A DNA stretch of 64,000 nt from Mycobacterium sp. 852002-51057_SCH5723018 (GTDB taxonomy: Bacteria; Actinomycetota; Actinomycetes; Mycobacteriales; Mycobacteriaceae). Made by a program: the position numbers and the translations under genes. Below are positions 17,577-25,481 of the stretch, one piece after another (positions within the stretch are counted from its first letter, which is position 1; each line of letters begins with the position of its first letter). The notes beneath the pieces are model-generated. The model worked only from the letters and a program-made list of their open reading frames with translations. It did not search any database and was not told the origin of the DNA. Where the stretch lies: contig NZ_LZIR01000035.1 of the NCBI RefSeq assembly GCF_001667035.1, positions 21,516 through 85,515 on the forward strand. Reading direction: 5' to 3'.

Positions 17577-18776
17577 ATGTACCTCGACTACACGCCCGAG
17601 CAACAGCGGCTGCGCGCCGAGATCCGCGCCGCGCTGGAAAAGGTGATGACGCCGCAGCGCAGCGCCGCGGTGAGCGAAGCCATCGAGGGCGGCCCGGCGG
17701 TCCGCGAATGCGCCCGCGCCCTGGGCGCCGCCAACCTGCTCGGCGTGGGCTGGCCCAAAGAGTATGGCGGGCACGGATTCTCGGCGATCGAGCAGTTCAT
17801 CTTCTCCGAGGAGGCGCAGCGGGTCAGCGCGCCGATCCCGCTGGTGACGCTCAACACCGTCGGACCGACCCTCATGCAGTGCGGCACCGACGAGCAGAAG
17901 CAGATGTTTCTGCCGGCGATTCTCGACGGCAGCGTGGAGTTCGCGATCGGATACTCCGAGCCCGAGGCGGGCAGCGACCTGGCATCGCTGCGCACCACCG
18001 CGGTGCGCGATGGCGACTCGTACGTGATCAATGGCCAGAAGATGTTCACCAGCGGCGCCGCGTACGCCGATTACATCTGGTTGGCGGCTCGCACGGACCC
18101 GAATGTCAAGAAGCACAAGGGCATTTCGATCTTCATCGTGCCCACCTCGTCGCAGGGATTCTCCTGGCGGCCGCTGCACACCATGCCGGGCATCTCTACT
18201 TTCTACACGTTCTATGACAACGTCCGCGTCCCGGCGAGTGCCATCGTGGCCGGCGAAAACCAAGGGTGGCAACTGATCACCACGCAGTTGAACTTCGAGC
18301 GCGCGGCCCTTGGCAACCTGGGAGCGCTCGAGCCACTGTTCGAGAAGACCCTGCACTGGGCCACCACCACGGAGCTCGACGGCGGCCACGTCATCGACAA
18401 GCCCTGGGTGCGGCTTGCTTTGGCGAGGGTCGAAGCGCAGGTCGCCGCCTACAAACTCGTCAACATGCGGGTCAACGCGGCCATGACCAAAGGCGAGCTC
18501 AGCATGGGCGAGGCGTCGGCGGCCAAGGTCTTCGGCACCGAGCTGACCCAGCAGGTCGCCCGCCAGCTGCTGGAAGTGCTCGCCCACAACGGGTCACGCT
18601 CCGGCTCCGACGCGCCGCTGCGCGGGGCCCTGGAATCCGCGTACCGGCTCGCCGTCATCAACACGTTCGGCGGCGGCGCCAACGAGATTCAGCGTGACAT
18701 CATCGCCATGGCCGGGTTGGGGATGCCGAGGGCACCCCGCGACCTTCGAGCCCAGACGACAGGAGGATCAGGCTAA
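17577..18776 (+). CDS. Acyl-CoA dehydrogenase subunit, FadE28/ChsE type
   Basis: This 399-aa acyl-CoA dehydrogenase has the middle-domain signature GYSEPEAGSDLASLRT and INGQKMFTSGA, plus the late FGGGANEIQRDIIA. The usual REQFG..I..FQ flavin-contact segment is replaced (EKTLHWATTTELDG), as in the half-subunits of heterotetrameric steroid-type acyl-CoA dehydrogenases that need a partner to make a flavin site. The second dehydrogenase at 19732, which keeps that segment, is the natural partner. It abuts the next start codon. Confidence 0.88.
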   Translation: MYLDYTPEQQRLRAEIRAALEKVMTPQRSAAVSEAIEGGPAVRECARALGAANLLGVGWPKEYGGHGFSAIEQFIFSEEAQRVSAPIPLVTLNTVGPTLMQCGTDEQKQMFLPAILDGSVEFAIGYSEPEAGSDLASLRTTAVRDGDSYVINGQKMFTSGAAYADYIWLAARTDPNVKKHKGISIFIVPTSSQGFSWRPLHTMPGISTFYTFYDNVRVPASAIVAGENQGWQLITTQLNFERAALGNLGALEPLFEKTLHWATTTELDGGHVIDKPWVRLALARVEAQVAAYKLVNMRVNAAMTKGELSMGEASAAKVFGTELTQQVARQLLEVLAHNGSRSGSDAPLRGALESAYRLAVINTFGGGANEIQRDIIAMAGLGMPRAPRDLRAQTTGGSG

Positions 18777-19325
18777 GTGACCGATCAAGAATCCGACGTG
18801 CACGTCAAGCTGCGTGCGCTCGTCGGCCAGCCGACCGGCGGGACCGGAAAGCCCTCGGTGGCACCGGATCCGGTCAACCAACCGATGATCCGGCACTGGG
18901 CCCACGCGCTCGACGACATGAACCCCAGCTACCTCGATCCGGAGTTCGCCGCGTCGTCGCGGTTCGGCGGCATCGTGTCGCCGCCGGTCATGCTGCAAAC
19001 CTGGACGATGCCGTCGCCGAAGCTGGAGGGCATCGGGGACCGGGGCGGGGCCCCCGTCGAGATCACGACAAATCCGACGGCGTTCCTCGACGAAGCCGGG
19101 TACACCAGCACGGTGGCGACCAACTCGGAGTTCGAGATCGAGCGCTATCCCCGGCTGGGCGATGTCATCAGCGCGACGGCGGTATACGAATCGGTCTCCG
19201 ACGAGAAGAAGACGGCGCTGGGGACCGGCTTCTTTCTGACCTGGTTGACGACCTACACCGACCAGAACGGCGAGGTGCTGGGGCGACAACGATTCCGCGT
19301 GTTGCGATTCAGGCCGCAAAGCTGA
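18777..19325 (+). CDS. Hotdog-fold protein like the N-terminal half of ChsH2
   Basis: This 182-aa protein resembles the first half of ChsH2 (Rv3542c): DPVNQPMIRHWAHALDDMNP, FGGIVSPPVMLQTWTM and the VATNSEFEIERYPRLGD segment of a single hotdog domain. ChsH2 pairs with ChsH1 to hydrate 2-enoyl-CoA side chains of steroids. In M. tuberculosis this domain is fused to a DUF35 domain; here the frame stops and the DUF35 protein begins as a separate gene with a one-base TGATG overlap. GTG start directly after the preceding stop. Confidence 0.82.
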   Translation: MTDQESDVHVKLRALVGQPTGGTGKPSVAPDPVNQPMIRHWAHALDDMNPSYLDPEFAASSRFGGIVSPPVMLQTWTMPSPKLEGIGDRGGAPVEITTNPTAFLDEAGYTSTVATNSEFEIERYPRLGDVISATAVYESVSDEKKTALGTGFFLTWLTTYTDQNGEVLGRQRFRVLRFRPQS

Positions 19326-19723
19326 TGGCACCCCGCCTGGCACCGGCGATCAGCCCGGACACCGACTTCTTCTGGAACGGCCTGCGCGAGCAGAGGCTGC
19401 TGATCCAGCGCTGCAGCGGATGCGGGGCCCTTCGCCACCCGCCCCGCCCCATGTGTCCCGAATGCCGTTCCTTGGAGTGGGAGGCGATCGAATCGTCGGG
19501 CCGCGGCAGCGTGTACAGCTACGTGATGCCGCACGAACCCAAATTCCCCTTCTTCGAGTATCCGTACATCGTCGCGCTGGTGCAGCTAGAAGAGGGGGTG
19601 CGGCTGGTTTCCAACCTGTGTGGCATCGACCCCGCGGACGTCACGGTCGGAATGCCGGTCGAGGTGTACTACCAGAGTTTCGATAACGACCTTGTGCTGC
19701 ACCAGTTCCGGCCTCGCGGATAG
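19325..19723 (+). CDS. DUF35 zinc-ribbon/OB-fold protein
   Basis: This 132-aa protein has a zinc ribbon with Cys 30, 33, 44 and 47 followed by an OB fold (GRGSVYSYVMPH, VALVQLEEGVRLVSNL). DUF35 proteins bind Ltp2-type thiolase-fold aldolases and are needed for their activity; an Ltp2-like gene is four genes further on in the same operon. It matches the C-terminal half of ChsH2 but stands alone. All four zinc ligands are kept. Confidence 0.87.
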   Translation: MAPRLAPAISPDTDFFWNGLREQRLLIQRCSGCGALRHPPRPMCPECRSLEWEAIESSGRGSVYSYVMPHEPKFPFFEYPYIVALVQLEEGVRLVSNLCGIDPADVTVGMPVEVYYQSFDNDLVLHQFRPRG

Positions 19724-19731
19724 GTGAGGCA

Positions 19732-20835
19732 ATGGATTTCACGTTCACCGAAGAGCAAGAGACGATCGCGAAACTCGCCCGGGAAATCTTCGAGCGCCGG
19801 GCCACGCCCGAGCGGTTGACCGAACTGGAGGCCGGTGAGACCCGCCACGACGCCGCGCTCTGGAAGGAGCTCGCGAGCGTTGACCTGTTGGGCACCGCGT
19901 TGCCGGAATCGCTCGGCGGTAACGGCGGCGGCTTCGTGGAGCTCGGGGTGCTGCTGGCCGAGGTGGGCTGGAGCGTCGCCCCGGTGCCGGCCTACGCGAC
20001 GCTGGTGCTGGGCGCCGACCCGATCGCCCGGCATGGGACTCCGGAGCAGCAGCGACGTTTCCTGCCCGACGTCGTCTCGGGAACCCGCATCCTGAGCGCG
20101 GGCCTGCAAGAGCCAGGCCGCTCGGATCCGACGACTCCCGCCACCACCGCTCGGCGCGACGGCCCCAATTGGCGGCTGGACGGTGCCAAAGAGCTGGTGC
20201 CGGCCGCCCAGATCGCGGACACCATCCTGGTTCCGGCTCGTACCGGTGACGGCGACGTCGGTGTGTTCCTGCTGGCGACGGACGCCCGCGGCGTCGAGAT
20301 CCGACCGGTCGCCACCACCCACCGCGAACCGCATGCCGACGTATTCCTGGACGGCGCAATCGTTTCCGCTGAGGACCGACTGCCCGGCGACGGCGAGGAG
20401 CTGATCGCTTCGCTCTATGCGCGCGCGCTCGTCGGGCTGTGCGCGGTCCAACTCGGCGTGTCCGAGCGGGCGTTGCGGATCGCGGCCGGCTACACCAGCG
20501 GGCGTGAGCAGTTCGGGCGCCCGATCGGCAGCTTCCAGGCGGTGCAGCAGCGGATGGCCGACGCCTTCATCGACGTCGAGGCGATCCGGTGGACCACCTG
20601 GCACGCGGCCTGGCTCGTCGCCCAGGGCCGGCCGGCCGACCGCGCCGCCCGCATCGCGAAGTTCTGGGCCGCCGAGGCCGGTGCCCGCGTCGCCGCCACC
20701 ACCCAACAGGTCCACGGCGGCATCGGGATAGACGTCACCTATCCGCTGCACCGCTACTTCCTGTGGGCCAAACACATCGAGCTGACCCTCGGTCCCGCCT
20801 CGGCGCAGCTGGCCGGTATCGGCAGCACCTATTAA
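19732..20835 (+). CDS. Acyl-CoA dehydrogenase subunit, FadE29/ChsE2 type
   Basis: This 367-aa acyl-CoA dehydrogenase keeps the flavin-contact motif GREQFGRPIGSFQAVQQ and the QVHGGIGIDVTYPLHRYF tail, while its substrate-loop region (LQEPGRSDPTTPAT) is atypical. With the subunit at 17577 it probably forms an alpha2beta2 enzyme that introduces a double bond next to a CoA thioester on a short steroid-like side chain. It begins 8 nt after the DUF35 stop. Confidence 0.88.
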   Translation: MDFTFTEEQETIAKLAREIFERRATPERLTELEAGETRHDAALWKELASVDLLGTALPESLGGNGGGFVELGVLLAEVGWSVAPVPAYATLVLGADPIARHGTPEQQRRFLPDVVSGTRILSAGLQEPGRSDPTTPATTARRDGPNWRLDGAKELVPAAQIADTILVPARTGDGDVGVFLLATDARGVEIRPVATTHREPHADVFLDGAIVSAEDRLPGDGEELIASLYARALVGLCAVQLGVSERALRIAAGYTSGREQFGRPIGSFQAVQQRMADAFIDVEAIRWTTWHAAWLVAQGRPADRAARIAKFWAAEAGARVAATTQQVHGGIGIDVTYPLHRYFLWAKHIELTLGPASAQLAGIGSTY

Positions 20836-20847
20836 GGAAGGAAACCG

Positions 20848-21324
20848 ATGACGACCGCAAAAAGCCGCACCACCCTGAAGTGGACCGACATCAACATCGG
20901 CGACGAGGTTGCCCCGCTCGAAATCCCGGTCACCACGACGATGATCGTCGCCGGGGCCATCGCGTCGCGCGACTTCATGCCGGTGCACCACGACCGCGAC
21001 TACGCCAACAAGCAGGGTTCGCCCAACTTGTTCATGAACATCTTGACCACCAACGGGTATTGCGTGCGCTTCCTCACCGATTGGGCAGGACCCGAGGCGA
21101 TGGTGAAAAACCTGTCGATTCGCCTCGGCGTGCCGTGCTTCCCCGACGACCCACTGCGCTTCACCGGCGGCGTGACCGGCAAAACTAGGAGCCCAGCAGG
21201 GCATCCGGCGGCTGAGAACTTCATCGAAGTGACGTTCAAGGGCTCCAACAGCCTTGGCGATCACGTCTCGGGCACCGCGGTGCTCAGCCTGCTCGACGGG
21301 TCGTTCAAAAGGGACGAAGCATGA
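20848..21324 (+). CDS. MaoC-like enoyl-CoA hydratase subunit, ChsH1 type
   Basis: This 158-aa single hotdog domain carries the R-specific hydratase dyad as Asp42 and His47 in SRDFMPVHHDRDY. Such half-size MaoC proteins (ChsH1) provide the active site and pair with a ChsH2-type partner, here the 182-aa protein at 18777. A strong GGAAGGAAA ribosome site precedes the ATG. Its stop overlaps the next start (ATGA). Confidence 0.88.
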   Translation: MTTAKSRTTLKWTDINIGDEVAPLEIPVTTTMIVAGAIASRDFMPVHHDRDYANKQGSPNLFMNILTTNGYCVRFLTDWAGPEAMVKNLSIRLGVPCFPDDPLRFTGGVTGKTRSPAGHPAAENFIEVTFKGSNSLGDHVSGTAVLSLLDGSFKRDEA

Positions 21325-22490
21325 GTAGTTCGCTGCCCGGCAGCTGCGCCATCGCCGGGATCGGTCAGACCGAGTTCTCCAAGGAGTCGGGGCGCAGCGA
21401 GCTCCAATTGGCTTGCGAGGCAGTCAGCGCCGCGCTCGACGACGCGGGCCTGCTGCCCGGTGACGTCGACGGGATGGTCACCTTCACCATGGACTCCAGC
21501 GACGAGATTGACATCGCCCGGAACGTGGGAATCGGGGACCTGAGCTTTTTCAGCCGCGTACATCACGGCGGCGGAGCGGCGGCGGGCACCGTGGTTCATG
21601 CGGCGATGGCGGTCGCGACCGGCGTCGCCGACGTCGTGGTGTGCTACCGCGCGTTCAACGAGCGGTCCGGCATGCGCTTCGGGGGCAGCGGCCGCACCAG
21701 CGCCGAGACTCCGCTGTTCATGGCGCATTACGCGCCGTTCGGATTGCTCACTCCCGCGGCGTGGGTCGCTTTGCACGCCCAGCGATACATGTCGACCTAC
21801 GGGGTGACCAACGAGGACTTCGGCCGCATCGCCGTCGTCGACCGCGCGCACGCGGCGCGCAATCCCGACGCCTGGTTCTACCAGCGACCGATCACCCTTG
21901 AGGATCATCAGAACTCCCGGTGGATCGTCGAACCCGTGCTGCGGCTGCTGGATTGCTGTCAGGAGAGCGACGGGGGCGTCGCGCTGGTGGTGACCAGCGC
22001 CGAACGCGCTCGCGACCTGCGCCAGCCACCGGCCGTCATCGCCGCGGCCGCGCAGGGCGCCGCCGCGAACGGTGAGATGATGACCAGCTACTACCGCGAG
22101 GACATCACGGGGCTGCCCGAAATGGGGGTGGTCGCCGAACGGCTCTGGCGCGATTCGGGACTCAAGCCGCAAGACATCCAAACCGCTTTCATCTACGACC
22201 ATTTCACGCCGTTCGTCTTCACGCAGCTCGAGGAGCTCGGCTTCTGCGGGCGCGGCGAAGCCAACGACTTCGCCACCATCGAGCGGCTGTCGCTCGGCGG
22301 GGAGCTGCCGATCAACACCAACGGCGGCCTGCTCGGCGAGGCATACATCCACGGCATGAACGGCATCACCGAGGGCGTGCGGCAGGTGCGCGGCACGTCG
22401 TACAACCAGGTCGACAACGTCGAGCACGTCCTGGTGACGTCGGGAACCGGCGTGCCGACGAGCGGCCTGATCCTCTCGCCGGCCGACTGA
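21321..22490 (+). CDS. Thiolase-fold lipid-transfer protein, Ltp2-like aldolase
   Basis: This 389-aa thiolase-superfamily protein has no nucleophile Cys: the segment that would hold it reads RVHHGGGAAAG. It keeps the C-terminal Gly-rich GGELPINTNGGLLGEAYIHG and the YDHFTPFVF segment. Ltp2-type enzymes catalyse retro-aldol release of propionyl-CoA from 17-hydroxy steroid side chains, with a DUF35 partner; both are present in this operon. The target here need not be a steroid. Confidence 0.87.
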   Translation: MSSSLPGSCAIAGIGQTEFSKESGRSELQLACEAVSAALDDAGLLPGDVDGMVTFTMDSSDEIDIARNVGIGDLSFFSRVHHGGGAAAGTVVHAAMAVATGVADVVVCYRAFNERSGMRFGGSGRTSAETPLFMAHYAPFGLLTPAAWVALHAQRYMSTYGVTNEDFGRIAVVDRAHAARNPDAWFYQRPITLEDHQNSRWIVEPVLRLLDCCQESDGGVALVVTSAERARDLRQPPAVIAAAAQGAAANGEMMTSYYREDITGLPEMGVVAERLWRDSGLKPQDIQTAFIYDHFTPFVFTQLEELGFCGRGEANDFATIERLSLGGELPINTNGGLLGEAYIHGMNGITEGVRQVRGTSYNQVDNVEHVLVTSGTGVPTSGLILSPAD

Positions 22491-22502
22491 GGGAGGAACA
22501 CC

Positions 22503-23573
22503 ATGCCCAAGCTCGCGCTGCTCACCGCCGCAGGGGGTCCGCTCGAGCTGGCCGAATTCCCCCTCACCACACCGGTTCCGGGAACGGCGGCCCTCAAACT
22601 GCGGATGGCCGGGATCTGCGGATCCGACCTGCATATCTTCCGCGGCGAGTTACCCCTTCCTTGCCCTTTCGCCATGGGTCACGAAATGGTCGGCGAGATA
22701 GCCGAACTCGGCGAAGGGCTGACCACCGACGCGACCGGCAAGCCGCTGGCGATCGGCGACCGCGTGGTCACGCCATACTTCTGGACCTGCGGACGGTGTC
22801 GCGCATGCGCGAGGGGCCGGTCCCACGCCTGCCAGAACCTGATGGCCGGCGAATACCGCACCCACGATCAAGCCCCCCATTTCGTCGCCGCGCACGGCGA
22901 GTACTACTACACCAGCAGGCGGCAGCCGTTGTACAAGGTGCCCGAGGACCTCGCCGACGAAGCCGTCGCGCCGCTCAATTGTGCGCTCGCCCAGGTATTG
23001 TTCGCGCTGCGCGACGTGCGGCTGGGCGACACCATCGTCATCCAGGGCGCAGGCGGGCTCGGCATCAACGCCGCAGCCGTGGCGCGCTCCGCGGGCGCGG
23101 CGGCGGTCATCGCGATCGACAAGATCGCCGGACGGCTCGATGTCGCATCGGATTTCGGTGCGACACATTGCATCGACGCGAGCGCGATCTCAATCTACGA
23201 GGTGACCGAGCAGGTCCGTGAACACACCGACGGCGTCGGGGCCGACTGGGTGCTCGAGGTCGTCGGGGTACCGGGAGTCATTCCCGACGGGGTCGGCTTT
23301 CTCAACAATGGCGGCACGCTGCTGGAGGTGGGCAACATCGGGATGGGGCGCACCTTTGAGCTCGACCCGAGCTCACTGGTCTACGGCAACAAGTCGGTGC
23401 GCGGCGTCATGCTTTACGCTCCGGTCACGCTCGCCATCGGCTTGACCTTCTTGCACCACACCGATTTTCCGTTCGGCCGGCTGATGCCCAAGCCGTTCCA
23501 CCTAGCCGACGTCAACGCCGCGTTCGCTTCCGCCGATGCCGGGCTGGTGCCCCGGGGGGCCCTGGTTCCGTGA
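22503..23573 (+). CDS. Zinc-dependent medium-chain alcohol dehydrogenase
   Basis: This 356-aa protein has the catalytic zinc ligands in GICGSD (Cys39) and GHEMVGE, the structural zinc Cys 96, 99, 102 and 110, and the cofactor motif GAGGLGINAA. It oxidises an alcohol to an aldehyde or ketone with NAD(P). A GAGGAACACC ribosome site precedes the ATG. In this operon it may process an alcohol from the P450 or from the aldol split. Its stop overlaps the TetR start by one base. Confidence 0.88.
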   Translation: MPKLALLTAAGGPLELAEFPLTTPVPGTAALKLRMAGICGSDLHIFRGELPLPCPFAMGHEMVGEIAELGEGLTTDATGKPLAIGDRVVTPYFWTCGRCRACARGRSHACQNLMAGEYRTHDQAPHFVAAHGEYYYTSRRQPLYKVPEDLADEAVAPLNCALAQVLFALRDVRLGDTIVIQGAGGLGINAAAVARSAGAAAVIAIDKIAGRLDVASDFGATHCIDASAISIYEVTEQVREHTDGVGADWVLEVVGVPGVIPDGVGFLNNGGTLLEVGNIGMGRTFELDPSSLVYGNKSVRGVMLYAPVTLAIGLTFLHHTDFPFGRLMPKPFHLADVNAAFASADAGLVPRGALVP

Positions 23574-24187
23574 TGAGTGAAGCCTCCGCGTGGACCCAGG
23601 CGACCGACACTCGCGAACTGATCGTGGAGTCCGCGTATGTCTGTTTCCGAAGGCAGGGACTCCAGAAGGCGACGATCGTCGACATCGCCAGGACTGCCGG
23701 CGTTTCACGCAGCACCGTCTACGAGTACTTCAGCGACAAGGCCGCCATCGTCGAAGCGTGCGCCGAGCACGCCTCCGAGCGGTTCTATCGCGATATGTCC
23801 AAGGCGATGGACCAGGGCAGCTCGCTCGAAGACAAGCTGAGCCGCGCGGCGGTGTTCGTGACCCAGGCACGCCGGTTCATCGCCTCGGAGAAGTACTTCG
23901 ACGAAGACGCGATCAGCCTGCTGCTGACCAAGGACGCGGCCGTGTTGCTGCGCGAGTGCGTCGAGTTCTTCGCGCCCTATCTGTCCGCCGCCCGGCTGAC
24001 TGGCGAGGTCCGCAAGGACCTCGACATAGAAGCCGCCGGGGAATGGTTCGCGCGCATACTCTTCTCGCTGTTCAGCACCCCGTCCTCGACGCTGGACATG
24101 GACGACCCCGAAGTGGCAGCCGAATTCGTGCGCGCGCACGTGGTGCGCGGATTCGCCGGCGATCGCCCGCGGCCGCGGCGGGCCTGA
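23573..24187 (+). CDS. TetR-family regulator closing the catabolic operon
   Basis: This 204-aa protein has an N-terminal TetR helix-turn-helix (KATIVDIARTAGVSRSTVYEYF) and a helical ligand domain. As the last gene of the operon it probably controls the divergent promoters at 16218-16391, with a CoA thioester or substrate as inducer. ATG 23573 overlaps the previous stop (TGATG); a GTG one codon earlier is also possible. It is convergent with the small secreted protein gene, 6 nt apart. Confidence 0.88.
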   Translation: MSEASAWTQATDTRELIVESAYVCFRRQGLQKATIVDIARTAGVSRSTVYEYFSDKAAIVEACAEHASERFYRDMSKAMDQGSSLEDKLSRAAVFVTQARRFIASEKYFDEDAISLLLTKDAAVLLRECVEFFAPYLSAARLTGEVRKDLDIEAAGEWFARILFSLFSTPSSTLDMDDPEVAAEFVRAHVVRGFAGDRPRPRRA

Positions 24188-24193
24188 GCGCCG

Positions 24194-24412
24194 CTAGCCG
24201 GCGCCTGGCACGGGTATCGGGAACTCCGGGGCCGGATACCACGGCTGGGGGGCGGGCGGCTCCGACGGTGTCGGCGGCGGACTCCAGGGTTGACCAGGCG
24301 GTGGTGGCGCTGGTGGCGGGTCGGCATGTGCCACGCCGACGCCGATACCGAGTCCGCCCAAACCCACCGCACCGGCGAGAGCGGATCCGGCCAACAGCTG
24401 CTTGATGCGCAC
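24194..24412 (-). CDS. Small secreted proline-rich protein
   Basis: This 72-aa protein has a clear signal peptide (MRIKQLL then a Gly/Ala/Val core) with an expected cut after AHA, leaving about 41 residues of which roughly half are Pro, with Trp and Tyr in PW/WYP motifs. I know no function; several mycobacterial cell-wall proteins look like this. Confidence 0.7.
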   Translation of the reverse strand: MRIKQLLAGSALAGAVGLGGLGIGVGVAHADPPPAPPPPGQPWSPPPTPSEPPAPQPWYPAPEFPIPVPGAG

Positions 24413-24521
24413 GTTGCGAATCTACATTCGAGTATGCGTGGTGGGCGTTGAGTGCGCAGCCAGGGCGGCGTTCGCGCGATTTCTTCACCGTGAGTTCACG
24501 CTCGAGTCCGTAAGCGCACAC

Positions 24522-25481
24522 TCAGCGTTGCGTCAGTGCCCGCAGAAAGAACGCCAGGTTGGCCGGCCGCTCGGCCAGCCGCCGCATGAAGTATCCGTAC
24601 CACTGGGTGCCGAACGGGACGTAGACCCGGACCTGATCGCCGAGGTCGGCCAGCCGCCGCTGCTCTCCGTCGCGGATGCCATAAAGCATCTGGTATTCGA
24701 AATCGCCTGCGTCACGTCCCGATTCGCGCGCCAGCGTCGGCACCGCTTCGATCACGGCGGGGTCATGCGTGGCCACCATGGGATAACCGGACCCCGCCAT
24801 CAGCACACGCAGACACCGGAGGTAGGAATCGGTGACCTCGACGCGGCCCCGGTAGGCCACCGAAGCCGGTTCGTCGTAGGCCCCCTTGCACAGCCGGATC
24901 CGCGCGCCGGCGGCGGCGAAATCCTCACAGTCGCCCAGCGTGCGCCGCAGGTAGGCCTGCAAAACCGTTCCCAGCCAAGGGAAGTCGCAGCGCAGATCGC
25001 GCACGATCGACAGCGTGGAATCGGTGGTGGTGTGGTCTTCGGCGTCCACCGTCACCCACACCCCGGCCCGGCGCGCCGCGCCGCAGATCGTGAAGGCGTT
25101 CTCCCGGGCGATCTTCTCGCCGTCGCGCTCCAGCGCTTGGCCCAGCGCGGACAGCTTCATCGACACCTCCAGCGGCCGTACGCCGTCGCCGCCTTCCCCG
25201 TACCGGCCCAACCTGTCGATCACATCCAAGTAGACCCGCACGGCCGCGTCGGCGTCGTCGGCATTGCCGACATCCTCGCCGAGGTAGTCAACGCTGACAT
25301 AACGGCCCGAGTCACGAAGCGCGGCAACGGTGTCCAGGGCGCGCCCGATGGTCTCGCCGGGCACGAAACGGGCCACCACCCTGCGGGTGAGCGGCATCCG
25401 TTCGGCGGTTCGACGCAATCCGTCCCACCGGCCGGCCGCCATGATCGCCGGGCGAACGGTGTGCGCGAAGACGCCGGCCAT
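24522..25481 (-). CDS. Proline dehydrogenase (monofunctional)
   Basis: This 319-aa flavoenzyme oxidises proline to pyrroline-5-carboxylate and passes electrons to the respiratory chain. The barrel motifs KLSALGQ, VTVDAEDHTT, RLCKGAY and the terminal YVPFGTQWYGYFMRRLAERP substrate-binding segment are intact. It is the Rv1188 homologue (pruB/putB). Its start overlaps the pruA stop by one base (TGATG), so dehydrogenase and aldehyde dehydrogenase are made together. Confidence 0.94.
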   Translation of the reverse strand: MAGVFAHTVRPAIMAAGRWDGLRRTAERMPLTRRVVARFVPGETIGRALDTVAALRDSGRYVSVDYLGEDVGNADDADAAVRVYLDVIDRLGRYGEGGDGVRPLEVSMKLSALGQALERDGEKIARENAFTICGAARRAGVWVTVDAEDHTTTDSTLSIVRDLRCDFPWLGTVLQAYLRRTLGDCEDFAAAGARIRLCKGAYDEPASVAYRGRVEVTDSYLRCLRVLMAGSGYPMVATHDPAVIEAVPTLARESGRDAGDFEYQMLYGIRDGEQRRLADLGDQVRVYVPFGTQWYGYFMRRLAERPANLAFFLRALTQR

